Of a stretch of 32,685 nt of DNA, positions 18,361-27,133 are shown in pieces (within the stretch, counting starts at the first letter, position 1; every line of letters starts with the position of its first letter). This DNA is from Dehalococcoidia bacterium. Lineage in GTDB: Bacteria; Chloroflexota; Dehalococcoidia; Lucifugimonadales; Lucifugimonadaceae. Under the pieces are notes generated by a model that saw nothing but the letters and a program-made list of their open reading frames with translations, made no database searches and was not told the DNA's origin. The stretch lies in the NCBI GenBank assembly GCA_026421215.1, contig JAPKBN010000025.1, positions 1 through 32,685 on the forward strand. The letters run 5' to 3'. The position numbers and the translations under genes are program-made.

Positions 18361-19416
18361 CTAAACCGTGATTGCAGTTGAGAAATCAGGAATGCCCTGC
18401 CAGCGGCCCGGGTCGGTCGCACGCATCACGGCGATCGTCTTGATGACCTCCGGGTTTGCCAACCCGTGCGGTTTCTCGCCCGTCAGCACCCGGATCACGT
18501 TCTCTACCTGACGCTGCCCTGACTGCTCGATAAAGGTCGGTGACCAGCCCGCTAGGTGCGGCGTGATCAGCAAGTTGTCCAAGCCCAGGAGCGGATCCTC
18601 TGCATCTACAGGTTCGAATTCCGTCACATCGATACCTGCCGATTCAATCTCGCCATCGCGAAGTCCGGCGTGCAAAGCAACAGGATCCACTATCGGGCCT
18701 CGTGCGCAGTTGATCAGGATGGCGGTCGATTTCATCTTCGCAAGCGAGTCGGCGTTTATTAGATGGTGCGTCTCTTCCGTTGCCGGTGTGTGGATTGTTA
18801 TGAAATCCGACTGTGTGAGCAAAGTGTCCAGGTCAACCATCCGTACGCCATAAAGGTCACCCACGGTCTGCGGCACATATGGGTCGTACGCAATGATTTG
18901 CTCCGGCCCGAAACCCTTGATCCTGGTGGCAAACGCTCGCCCGATGTTCCCGAGTCCGATGATGCCCATCGTGTTCCCGGCAATCCTGCGGACCTCGCGT
19001 CGGAAATCGTTCATCTTTGCAGGGTTGTCGCTCCAGCCGCCGGCCTTCGTAAACTGACCCGTTTCCGCCAGCAACCGTGTCTGCGCAAGTAACATCGCCA
19101 TCGCGTGGTCGGCCACTTCTGTCGTGTTGGCGCCCGGTGTGTTGCAGGCTAGGATCCCAAGCTCCGTCGCGGCGGCTAGGTCGATCGAATCCACCCCGAC
19201 ACCCATCCGGCTGACAACCTTCAACTTCGGGCACGCTTCAAGCACCTGTCGGTCGTGTAACGGCCAGATGCCGATCAGCGCGCCATCCGCGTCCTTCGTA
19301 ATCTTGATCAGCTCTTCGGTAGTGTTCGCCTCGCCTTCCACTACCTCGAATCCAGCCTCGGTGAGCAGGTTGAGCGGTGCCAATGAACGGCCTGAGATAA
19401 CGACCTTGAGGGCCAT
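18361..19416 (-). CDS. D-isomer-specific 2-hydroxyacid dehydrogenase (PGDH-like)
   Basis: This NAD(P)-dependent oxidoreductase belongs to the D-3-phosphoglycerate dehydrogenase/hydroxypyruvate reductase family. The Rossmann motif GLGNIG lies at 154-159. The catalytic triad is R239 in CARGPIVD, E268 in TEFEPVD and H287 in TPHLAGWS. The 351 residues cover the catalytic and NAD domains only; the ACT or ASB domains of long SerA are absent. The ATG has GGAG 7 bases upstream. It is divergent from the T-box/ileS unit. The substrate is unclear: glycerate, hydroxypyruvate or 3-phosphoglycerate are all possible for this length. Confidence 0.9.
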   Translation of the reverse strand: MALKVVISGRSLAPLNLLTEAGFEVVEGEANTTEELIKITKDADGALIGIWPLHDRQVLEACPKLKVVSRMGVGVDSIDLAAATELGILACNTPGANTTEVADHAMAMLLAQTRLLAETGQFTKAGGWSDNPAKMNDFRREVRRIAGNTMGIIGLGNIGRAFATRIKGFGPEQIIAYDPYVPQTVGDLYGVRMVDLDTLLTQSDFITIHTPATEETHHLINADSLAKMKSTAILINCARGPIVDPVALHAGLRDGEIESAGIDVTEFEPVDAEDPLLGLDNLLITPHLAGWSPTFIEQSGQRQVENVIRVLTGEKPHGLANPEVIKTIAVMRATDPGRWQGIPDFSTAITV

Positions 19417-19555
19417 GTAAAGACTCCGTGGATGAAATGTGTATTGGGGGTTAATAAGTACGCTAGGTCAGCAGAGGGGCAAGTATCGTACTCCCCGTAC
19501 TGATTTAGGAGCGAGTCCTGGGCGATCCTATTCACTCTTGAAATACGAGAAAAGG

Positions 19556-19583
19556 TTGACGGGTGCCTGCGTGGATAACTAAC
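19556..19583 (+). promoter_or_regulatory. candidate promoter for the T-box/ileS transcript
   Basis: TTGACG (19556-19561) matches the -35 consensus at five of six positions. A poor -10 (ACTAAC at 19578-19583, or the nearby TAACTA) follows. Its placement just upstream of the T-box Stem I supports it, but the -10 is weak. Confidence 0.35.
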
Positions 19584-19585
19584 CT

Positions 19586-19926
19586 TTGGTAGTGAATAGC
19601 TGAGAAGGAGCCGAATCGTTCCGGCTAATCTGCTGAGCGAGCCCTGTACGGTGTGAGGGGGCGCAGGGTCCCGGAACGAACATCTCTCCCGAGCTTCCGG
19701 CCGAAAGGCGGAGGGCGTAAATGGCCCGGCTGAGTAGACCCGGACGGCAAGTCGGCCGTTACAACGACGACGGTTTATGGTCCCGCGGTCCCTGAAAATT
19801 TCAAGTTTCAGGGTTGGGTGACGGGATATCAGACCGGTAAAGCGTCCCGTTCAATCGGGAAATGCAGGGTGGTACCGCGGTATCTCTGTCCACAGAGCCC
19901 GTCCCTCGATTGGGATGGGTTTTTTG
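19586..19926 (+). promoter_or_regulatory. T-box riboswitch (isoleucine, AUC specifier) upstream of ileS
   Basis: This is a tRNA-sensing leader that binds uncharged tRNA-Ile and prevents termination. The antiterminator T-box AGGGTGGTACCGCGG is at 19866-19880, with TGGT positioned to pair with the tRNA NCCA end. Stem I is formed by TCGTTCCGG (19616-19624) with CCGGAACGA (19671-19679), extended outward by GGAG (19607-19610) with CTCC (19686-19689). The internal loop between these helices holds ATC at 19682-19684, an isoleucine codon, where the specifier should be. Stem III is CCCTGAAA (19790-19797) with TTTCAGGG (19806-19813). An intrinsic terminator follows, so regulation should be transcriptional. 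The leader is complete. Confidence 0.95.
19898..19925 (+). terminator. T-box regulated intrinsic terminator
   Basis: CCCGTCCC (19898-19905) pairs with GGGATGGG (19912-19919, one G-U pair) around TCGATT and is followed by six T residues (19920-19925). It follows the T-box sequence by 17 bases, the usual place for the competing terminator. Confidence 0.9.
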
Positions 19927-19967
19927 TATTTGGAAATATTTCAGGCCACTGGGAGCCAGTAGACGAA

Positions 19968-22900
19968 ATGACAATGACCGACCGACCAGCCGGATCTACC
20001 GATCGTTTTGCACCCGTCGACTCGCGCGTTGACTTTGTGGCGATGGAGCAGGACATGCTCAAGTGGTGGGACCAAAATGATATGAACGCGCGCTATCGCG
20101 CTAAAAATGACAACGCCGAAAAGCGGTTTTCGTTCATCGACGGTCCGATTACAGCGAACAACCCGATGGGCGTCCACCACGCCTGGGGCCGTGCCTACAA
20201 AGACATGTTCCTGCGCTTTCGCAACATGCAAGGCTACCGTCAACGTTTCCAGAACGGGTTCGACGGGCAAGGGCTCTGGGTCGAAGTCGAGGTCGAGAAA
20301 GAGCTCGGCTTCACATCAAAGCACGACATCGAAGACTACGGGATAGGGCGTTTTGTTGAGGAGTGCAAAGCGCGCGTTGAGCGCTATGCGGGGATCATTT
20401 CGGAGCAATCAAAGCGGCTCGCGATGTGGATGGATTGGGACGACTCGTATCACACGATGTCGGACGAGAACAATTACACCATCTGGGGCTTCCTGAAGCG
20501 TTGCCACGAACGAGGCTGGATCTACGAAGGCCGGGACACCATGCCCTGGTGTCCGCGCTGCGGGACCGGCCTATCGCAGCATGAAATTGTGACCGAGGGT
20601 TACCAGGAGATCACCCACAACTCCGTATACCTGAAGTTCCCTCTTCTCGACCGAGAAGGCGAGAGCCTGCTGGTTTGGACCACGACACCATGGACGCTCC
20701 CCGCAAATGTGGCCGCAGCGGTTCATCCGGAGAACACGTACGTCAAGGTCAGGAATAACGACGAAATACTGTATCTGGGTAGAGAACTACTCAAAGTATT
20801 GAACGGCGAGGTCGAAGTGTTAGAAGAGCTGCCCGGCTCCAAGTTGGCGGGGTTGCGCTACCGCGGCCCGTTCGACGAGCTTCCGGCGCAGTCCGAAGCG
20901 CGCGAGGTACACCGCGTTCTGGAGTGGACCGACGTTGGAGACGAAGAGGGTACGGGCATCGTTCACATCGCTCCCGGCGCGGGTGCGGAAGACTTCCAAC
21001 TCGGCAAAGAGCAGGAGCTGCCGGTTATTGCCCCGTTGACCGAGGACGGGGACTACATAGACGGATTTGACTGGTTGTCGGGCCGGAACGTGTCTGAAGT
21101 GAACGACGATATCTTTAAACATCTGGAAGACACAGGCGTTATGTATAGCGTCGTTCCATACACGCACCGGTACCCGGTGTGCTGGCGCTGCAACACGGAA
21201 CTTGTGTTCCGTCTCGTCGACGAGTGGTTCATCGGTATGGACGAGCTGCGCGAGCCGATGAAGGACGCGACGAGAAGTATCACCTGGGTGCCGTCGTTTG
21301 GTCGTGACCGCGAGCTGGAATGGCTCGACAACATGCATGACTGGATGATTTCCAAGAAACGCTACTGGGGACTCGCGCTGCCCATCTATAAGTGCGAAAG
21401 CTGCGGAGTGGTGGATGTGTTGGGCTCCGAAACGGAGCTACAAGAGCGCGCCGTTGAGGGCTGGGATCAGTTCGAAGGCCATTCGCCGCATCGGCCGTGG
21501 ATCGACGCCGTCAAGATTGCATGCTCTGGCTGTGGCGAGACGGTCTCGCGCATCCCAGACGTTGGCAACCCGTGGCTTGATGCCGGAATCGTGTCGTTTT
21601 CGACGCTCAAGTACCGATCGGACAAAGACCACTGGAACGAATGGTTTCCGGCGGACTGGATATCTGAAAGCTTCCCGGGCCAGTTCCGTAACTGGTTCTA
21701 CTCTTTGATTGCCATGAGCGCAGCGCTGGAGAACACGGCCCCGACGAAGGCGGTCTTCAGCTACGCGCTTATGCGTGACGAGCACGGTGCCGAGATGCAC
21801 AAGTCGCGCGGGAACGCTATTTGGTTCGAGGAAGCGGCCGACAAGATGGGCGTGGATACGATGCGATGGCTGTACTCGCGCCATAACCCGTCTGCCAACC
21901 TTAACTTCGGGTACGGACCCGGTGACGAGGTCAGGCGTCGGTTTATGATCCCGCTGTGGAACGTGTACTCGTTCTTCGTGACCTACGCCAACCTGGATGA
22001 CTGGGATCCGGCCTCTCCGGACGGGAAAGCGGAGCCGTCTGAACTGGATCGATGGTTGATGTCTGAGCTCAACCGGTTGGTCGAGGGCGTAACCGAAAAC
22101 CTTGAGAACTGGCGCCCGATGGAAACGATGCGCTCGATCGAGGAGTTTATCGACGGACTATCGAACTGGTACGTCCGCCGAAGTCGGAGGCGATTCTGGA
22201 GAAGTGAGTCGGATGCGGACAAGCAGGCCGCCTACGAGACGCTATACCGAGCTCTCACGACGCTGATACGGCTGCTTGCGCCGATCACGCCGTTCCTGTC
22301 AGAAGAAATGTACCGAAACCTGGTGGCTCGGGTCGACGGAGACGCTCCTGATAGCGTCCACCTGTCTGACTGGCCCGTGGTCGACGAGTCGGCCATTGAC
22401 GCGGACCTGTCGGATTCGTTCAACCTGGCACGCCGACTGGCGAGCTTGGGTAGATCAGCGAGGGCATCGTCACGACTCAAGGTTCGACAGCCTCTCGCTG
22501 CGCTGCTTGTGGACGTCCGGACTGATCGCGAGCGAGCATTCCTGCCACTTATCGCAGATCAACTCAAAGAAGAACTCAACATAAAGTCTGTTCGTGATGC
22601 ACGTGAACAGGGTGGCCTGCTGAGCCTCTCAGTGAAGCCAAACCTTCCAGTCCTCGGCCCTAAATATGGTCGGGACCTGCAGAAAATCCGGCAGGCACTT
22701 GAAACCGCTAATCCTATGGACCTGGTTGATGCTTCAGAACGCAGTGGGCAGATCTCACTAGGAGAATTTACTCTTGAGCTGGATGAGATCCTGATTGAGC
22801 GTACAGGGATCGAAGGCTACGCAGTATCGGTTGACGCCGGCTACACAGCGGGAGTGGACACAACGCTGACGCCTGAACTTGAGGCGGAGGGCACGGTGCG

Positions 22901-23144
22901 AGAGATCGTGCACCACATTCAGAACGTACGGAAATCAGCGGGACTTGAGATAGCGGACCGCATCGACCTGTTCGTCGACGCGTCGGAAGATCTAATTACT
23001 CCGTTACGCGAGCACGAAGACTACGTCCGCGCCGAAACGCTGGCCGATAGCATCAGTTACGAGCGAGCACCAGCCAATGCCTACGCAGAAGATACGGACG
23101 TAAATGGCGTGAACGCTAACCTGGGAGTCCGCAAAACCGGCTAG
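19968..23144 (+). CDS. ileS: isoleucyl-tRNA synthetase, class-2-like with altered HIGH motif
   Basis: This enzyme charges tRNA-Ile. The open frame begins upstream inside the T-box, so I place the start at ATG 19968 (GGGAG 12 bases upstream), giving 1058 residues. The catalytic signature reads GVHH at residues 68-71 (in ANNPMGVHHAWGR), the GxHH form rather than HxGH. The second signature is EMHKSRGN with K612 instead of KMSKS. Cysteine pairs at 195/198, 476/479 and 519/522 probably bind zinc. The CP1 editing domain contains WTTTPWTLPAN and GTGIVHIAPGAG with its aspartate-bearing loop. A C-terminal anticodon-binding region carries NWYVRRSRRRFW. Length and motifs suggest the IleRS2 group, whose members resist mupirocin. 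Expression should respond to uncharged tRNA-Ile through the leader. It is the only IleRS visible here. Confidence 0.94.
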   Translation: MTMTDRPAGSTDRFAPVDSRVDFVAMEQDMLKWWDQNDMNARYRAKNDNAEKRFSFIDGPITANNPMGVHHAWGRAYKDMFLRFRNMQGYRQRFQNGFDGQGLWVEVEVEKELGFTSKHDIEDYGIGRFVEECKARVERYAGIISEQSKRLAMWMDWDDSYHTMSDENNYTIWGFLKRCHERGWIYEGRDTMPWCPRCGTGLSQHEIVTEGYQEITHNSVYLKFPLLDREGESLLVWTTTPWTLPANVAAAVHPENTYVKVRNNDEILYLGRELLKVLNGEVEVLEELPGSKLAGLRYRGPFDELPAQSEAREVHRVLEWTDVGDEEGTGIVHIAPGAGAEDFQLGKEQELPVIAPLTEDGDYIDGFDWLSGRNVSEVNDDIFKHLEDTGVMYSVVPYTHRYPVCWRCNTELVFRLVDEWFIGMDELREPMKDATRSITWVPSFGRDRELEWLDNMHDWMISKKRYWGLALPIYKCESCGVVDVLGSETELQERAVEGWDQFEGHSPHRPWIDAVKIACSGCGETVSRIPDVGNPWLDAGIVSFSTLKYRSDKDHWNEWFPADWISESFPGQFRNWFYSLIAMSAALENTAPTKAVFSYALMRDEHGAEMHKSRGNAIWFEEAADKMGVDTMRWLYSRHNPSANLNFGYGPGDEVRRRFMIPLWNVYSFFVTYANLDDWDPASPDGKAEPSELDRWLMSELNRLVEGVTENLENWRPMETMRSIEEFIDGLSNWYVRRSRRRFWRSESDADKQAAYETLYRALTTLIRLLAPITPFLSEEMYRNLVARVDGDAPDSVHLSDWPVVDESAIDADLSDSFNLARRLASLGRSARASSRLKVRQPLAALLVDVRTDRERAFLPLIADQLKEELNIKSVRDAREQGGLLSLSVKPNLPVLGPKYGRDLQKIRQALETANPMDLVDASERSGQISLGEFTLELDEILIERTGIEGYAVSVDAGYTAGVDTTLTPELEAEGTVREIVHHIQNVRKSAGLEIADRIDLFVDASEDLITPLREHEDYVRAETLADSISYERAPANAYAEDTDVNGVNANLGVRKTG

Positions 23145-23307
23145 CGCCTTCCGTGCATCGCATCGCGAGTTCACCTGTCGTGACGGAAGCCTGTCGGGGC
23201 GTATGCGGATAATTAGGTAACGAGTATTTCTGAAACGGCCGGCCGTGTTGAGGCGCGCCCCGAAAATTTCAAGACCATTTCAGGCCCGGCTCAGGGCTAT
23301 TCCAGTT

Positions 23308-24360
23308 TTAGGGCAGTGCTTCGACCACGCCGGGTCCAGGGACGATCTCACCGACGATATCAGCCGCTGGCGTTCCGAGATCGCGCAACCGTGAGAGTAG
23401 CTCTTCGAGAGACTCCTCAGCAACCGAGATCAGCATCCCGCCGGACGTCTGTGGGTCCGCCATGAGGTACTTGTCAGAATCCGTCAGTGCCTTGTGCCAC
23501 ATAACACCATCTTCAAGGGAGTGCAGATTTCGGTGGGTACCCCCGGGGACCATCCCGGCTTCGATCAGATCGGTTGTACCGTCCAGGACCGGCAGTGTAC
23601 TTCGCCAGATCCGGGCGTTGACCTTGCTGCCCCTGGTCATGCCCATTAGGTGTCCGACAAGTCCGAACCCGGTGATATCCGTGGCGGAGTGTGCTCCCAC
23701 GGCGACCATAGCGTCGGCGGCGTCTTTGTTAAGCGTTGACATGGATTTCACAGCCGCGGCGAGGTGGTCCGGCTGAACTACTTGCGCTTTACCGGCCGTT
23801 GCGATGATTCCATTGCCTAGTTTCTTGGTTAATACCAGCTTGTCGCCAACCCGTGCGGCGGCGTTCGTCACCTGTTTTCCGGGCTGCACAAAGCCGGTAA
23901 CGGCCATGCCGTACATCGGCTCATCACTCCGCACCGTGTGGCCGCCGAGAACCGGGAATCCTGCTTCCGCGGCTTTGGCGGCGCCGCCCTCGAGGATCTT
24001 TGCGATTGTCTCGTGAGTCAATACGTCAGGAAATCCTGCGATGTTCAAGCCAGCAATTGGACGGCCGCCGACTGCGTACACGTCACTGACTGCGTTCGCG
24101 ACAGCGATAGCGCCGTAGTCGTACGGATCGTCGACAATGGGCGGAAAGAAATCAAGCGTCAGAACGAGGGCGATCTCGTCAGATATGCGATATATAGCGG
24201 CGTCATCACCGGTTTCGAACCCCACGAGGACGTTGGGATCGATCGGCATGATGTCTGGCAGCTGCCGCAGAACCTGCGACAGGTCGGCTTGACTGTACTT
24301 GCCAGCTCAGCCGGCGCAGGAGGCCAGGCTTGTGAGCCTGACGTCCGGTGTCTGTGACAT
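23308..24360 (-). CDS. selD: selenide, water dikinase with selenocysteine (TGA) active site
   Basis: SelD makes selenophosphate from selenide and ATP for selenocysteine or selenouridine synthesis. Conventional calling starts at ATG 24249, which lacks the catalytic N-terminus. Upstream in the same frame, with one TGA, the sequence runs from ATG 24360 through MSQTPDVRLTSLASCAG, then TGA (24307-24309), then AGKYSQADLSQVLRQLPDI into the known frame. This aligns with E. coli GAGCGCKIS: the TGA falls at the catalytic Cys17 position (Sec18 here) and K21 is the essential lysine. D52/D53 of TGDDAA and GGHTV, GFG and DPQTSGGML complete the family. Length becomes 350 residues, the family norm. AGGA lies about 11-13 bases upstream. 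A stem-loop just past the TGA may be the SECIS element. Confidence 0.92.
24264..24288 (-). promoter_or_regulatory. candidate bacterial SECIS hairpin in selD
   Basis: On the minus strand, GACCTG and CAGGTT (one G-U pair) flank a TCG loop (plus 24271-24285). The stem is extended by GCCG with CGGC across an asymmetric bulge. The apical loop begins 27 bases after the TGA, within the range known for bacterial SECIS elements, and contains a G. The structure was judged by eye only. Confidence 0.35.
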
Positions 24361-24500
24361 TCTGAAGCGTTTCCTAATCTGGATTAAAGTTAGTCACCAA
24401 CAAAAGGACACTTGCTTAAGGCCCAATCGTTGTATGCAAGACCAAAGTATAGTCTCGATAGTCGCAGGTGTTGGCTGACGGATTTGAGTGACGCACGACG

Positions 24501-24530
24501 TTGACGCCGTTCGCTTTCCGTTCCTACCAT
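24501..24530 (+). promoter_or_regulatory. weak candidate lysA promoter
   Basis: TTGACG (24501-24506) and TACCAT (24525-24530) are 18 bases apart. A second TTGACG at 24535 has no good -10 partner. The 258-base divergent region between selD and lysA shows no riboswitch I recognise. Confidence 0.25.
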
Positions 24531-24618
24531 CTATTTGACGAATTTACCGTGGTGTAGATTCAGCGCCCCGTTTCTAGAGAATTCCAGAAGTAACAATCAG
24601 AGGAATGAAAGGCGACCC

Positions 24619-25935
24619 GTGACCGAGATTCCGAATCTGGATCTTCTTCCGATGACCGCCGACATTAATGACGCCGGGCATCTCACCATAGGCGGCTGCG
24701 ATGTCGTATCGCTCGCAGAGACGTACGGTACTCCCCTCTACGTGTACGACGAACACACGATTCGCTCTATGTGTCGGGAATTTGCAGGTGGATTTGAGTC
24801 CGAGTATGCGGATTCGCACATTTCTTACTCGTCCAAGGCGTTCACGAATCCGGCACTGGCGAAAATTCTCGAAGAAGAACATGTTGGTATGGATGTTGTC
24901 ACCGGTGGCGAACTCGCCATCGTGCGTGCCGCTAATTTTCCTGCCAGTGAGCTTAATTTCCACGGCAACAACAAGGATCGGGTGGAGCTGGAAGAGGCGC
25001 TGGACTACGGCATCGGCCTGATCACGATCGACAGCATGTACGAGATCGACCTGCTCAATGGAGTTGCGCGCCAGAAGGGCGTGACGCAGCGGGTGCTGTT
25101 AAGAGTCTCGCCGAGCATTGACGGCCGCACTCACCTGCTCACTTCGACCGGTGTGCTGGATCAGAAATTCGGCTTCCCCATCGAGACAGGTCAGGCAGAA
25201 GAGGCGGTACGGCACGCGCTCACCAGATCCAACCTGGATGTGGCAGGAATCCACTTTCACCTTGGCTCCCCGTTGTTTGAGCTTGAGCCGTACACACAGG
25301 CTATTCCGTACGTCCTGGAGTTCGTTGCGAAGATGCGGGAACATGGCCTTGAGCAGCGGCTTTTCAGCCCCGGTGGAGGCTTCGCTATCGGCTATGTTTC
25401 CGATACCCCGCCTCTGGAGATATCTCAGTACGCTGAAGCAATCGGGCGATCTGTAACAGAGGCGTGCGACAGGCTCGGCCTGGATGAGCCACGTCTCATT
25501 CTTGAGCCCGGCCGGGCCATCGTTGGACGAGCAGGAGTCGCCCTGTACACGGTCGGAGGAACCAAAGAAATCCCGGGCGTGCGAACCTACGTCAGTGTCG
25601 ACGGTGGGATGGGTGACAATATCAGGCCTGCGCTCTACGGTGCGGGCTACTCGGTTATCAAAGCAAATGGCCCTGACGAGCCGGTCGCTGGCGACGTGAC
25701 GATAGCCGGCAAATACTGCGAATCAGGCGATCTGCTGGTGAAAGATGCTCCGTTACCGGCGCTTGAGACCGGCGATGTGCTGGCGATAGCCGCTTCCGGT
25801 GCGTACTGTCTGTCGATGGCAAGCAACTACAACATGTCGCTGCGTCCGGCGGTTGTGCTGGTGAACGACGGAAACGCAAGAGTAATTCGTCGACGGGAAA
25901 CGTACGACGACCTGCTGGCGCCGAGTATCCTGTGA
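24619..25935 (+). CDS. lysA: diaminopimelate decarboxylase
   Basis: This PLP enzyme performs the last step of lysine synthesis, from meso-diaminopimelate to lysine. The fold-III alanine-racemase-type barrel has the PLP lysine K73 in ISYSSKAFTNPAL. IHFHLGS (histidine contacts) and SPGGGFAIGY bind the phosphate. EPGRAIVG and GKYCESGDLL (substrate cysteine loop of the dimer partner) and ASGAYCLSMASNYN near the C-terminus complete the motif set. I choose the GTG at 24619 because GAAAGG lies 6 bases upstream; this gives 438 residues, and the longer upstream frame looks non-coding. The next gene starts 7 bases after the stop. Confidence 0.95.
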   Translation: MTEIPNLDLLPMTADINDAGHLTIGGCDVVSLAETYGTPLYVYDEHTIRSMCREFAGGFESEYADSHISYSSKAFTNPALAKILEEEHVGMDVVTGGELAIVRAANFPASELNFHGNNKDRVELEEALDYGIGLITIDSMYEIDLLNGVARQKGVTQRVLLRVSPSIDGRTHLLTSTGVLDQKFGFPIETGQAEEAVRHALTRSNLDVAGIHFHLGSPLFELEPYTQAIPYVLEFVAKMREHGLEQRLFSPGGGFAIGYVSDTPPLEISQYAEAIGRSVTEACDRLGLDEPRLILEPGRAIVGRAGVALYTVGGTKEIPGVRTYVSVDGGMGDNIRPALYGAGYSVIKANGPDEPVAGDVTIAGKYCESGDLLVKDAPLPALETGDVLAIAASGAYCLSMASNYNMSLRPAVVLVNDGNARVIRRRETYDDLLAPSIL

Positions 25936-25942
25936 GCGACGG

Positions 25943-27133
25943 ATGAAGACGTTGGACGCTGCGCGGGCACCCTCAGAATTCGGCGGGTGGCAGACGATCG
26001 GCCATAGCGCGGCACGTCTGTATCTTCAGCGCTCCCATGAAGCGGGCCGGATTGCGCACGCCTATCTGATTACCGGACCTGACCAGGTCGGCAAGCGCAC
26101 CCTGGCTCTGGATCTGGCGCGCCTCGTGAACTGCACGCCAACCCCTGATATGTTCGGAGATGATCTAACGCCGCCATGCGGTCGTTGTGGCCCCTGTGAC
26201 CGGATCAGCCGGGATGCCCACGCCGATATCAAAGTGATCGACCCTCACACGCCGATGCGCGGCGTCAGCTCCGGGACACGCGAGAGCTCGTTGGCGGAAG
26301 ATGCAAGGCGGACACTGATCAGCATCGACCATATTCGGGAGATGCAGCACGATGTTCATCTCAACCCGTTTGAGGGCGGGCGGAGGGTGATCATATTTGA
26401 CGGGGCAGACCGCATGAGCCCGGATGGCGCCGGCTGGAACGCCCTCCTCAAGACACTGGAAGAACCACCGGAGCAAGTCATCATTGTCCTTCTGGCACCT
26501 TCTGCTGAATCGTTCCCCCAGACCGTGATCTCTAGATGCCAATTAATAAAGCTGCATGCGATCCCGAGGGCAGAGATCGAACAGGGCTTGATAGAACAGG
26601 GAGGCGCTGACCCGGATAACGCGGCGCAATTGGCTCGCCTTGCCGGAGGTCGACCTGGTCGCGCCTTTGCTGCACTGAAGGATGAGACGACGATTGATCG
26701 CTACCAGCAGGCGGTCCTTCGTGTGCTTGTCACCAGCGCCGGCGATATCGAAGAGCGATTCCGTTATGCAAACGAGATAGCGAGGGAGTTCTCGCGGAAT
26801 CGCGATATGGTGTCCCGAGAGTTGGAACTCTGGACATCAATCTGGCGTGACATTCTGCTTCTCAAACACGAAGTCACGGATTCTGTGGCCAACATTGCGT
26901 GGACCGAACATTTGGGCAGAGTAGCTACAGCGGCGGGTGATGACGACGCTCGGATTGCGATCGAGGCCATATCCAAGGCGGCAGAGGGACTGCGACGTAA
27001 CGGTATGCCACGCGTCGTCCTGGAGGTCTTGATGCTGGAGCTGCCAACGATCCCGTCAGGGATCGTTGAGTCGATAGAACTCGGGGAGGCGGATGAATCG
27101 TCAGACGGCAGCTGGGATGCCCCGGCCTCTTGA
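25943..27133 (+). CDS. holB: DNA polymerase III clamp-loader subunit (delta-prime-like)
   Basis: This is an AAA+ clamp-loader subunit that helps place the sliding clamp on DNA. The Walker A region is GPDQVGKRT at residues 45-53. A four-cysteine zinc site is formed by C64, C79, C82 and C85 (CGRCGPC). NALLKTLEEPP and the sensor/arginine-finger segment TVISRCQ follow. The length of 396 residues suits delta-prime (HolB), not the longer gamma/tau DnaX, though both share these motifs. It starts 7 bases after lysA and probably shares its transcript. The 3' end overlaps the PSP1-like frame. Confidence 0.88.
   Translation: MKTLDAARAPSEFGGWQTIGHSAARLYLQRSHEAGRIAHAYLITGPDQVGKRTLALDLARLVNCTPTPDMFGDDLTPPCGRCGPCDRISRDAHADIKVIDPHTPMRGVSSGTRESSLAEDARRTLISIDHIREMQHDVHLNPFEGGRRVIIFDGADRMSPDGAGWNALLKTLEEPPEQVIIVLLAPSAESFPQTVISRCQLIKLHAIPRAEIEQGLIEQGGADPDNAAQLARLAGGRPGRAFAALKDETTIDRYQQAVLRVLVTSAGDIEERFRYANEIAREFSRNRDMVSRELELWTSIWRDILLLKHEVTDSVANIAWTEHLGRVATAAGDDDARIAIEAISKAAEGLRRNGMPRVVLEVLMLELPTIPSGIVESIELGEADESSDGSWDAPAS

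Noticed and set aside
19818-19967. N-terminal 50-residue extension of ileS
   Set aside because: It is translated from the T-box antiterminator and terminator, so it cannot be part of the normal protein.
24307-24309. The selD TGA as a sequencing error or true stop in a pseudogene
   Set aside because: The frame is intact on both sides, the TGA falls exactly on the catalytic Cys/Sec position, and selenocysteine at this residue is well known in SelD.
24535-24618. Longer LysA N-terminus from an upstream in-frame TTG
   Set aside because: It lacks a ribosome-binding site; GTG 24619 has a well-placed GAAAGG and fits the family length.
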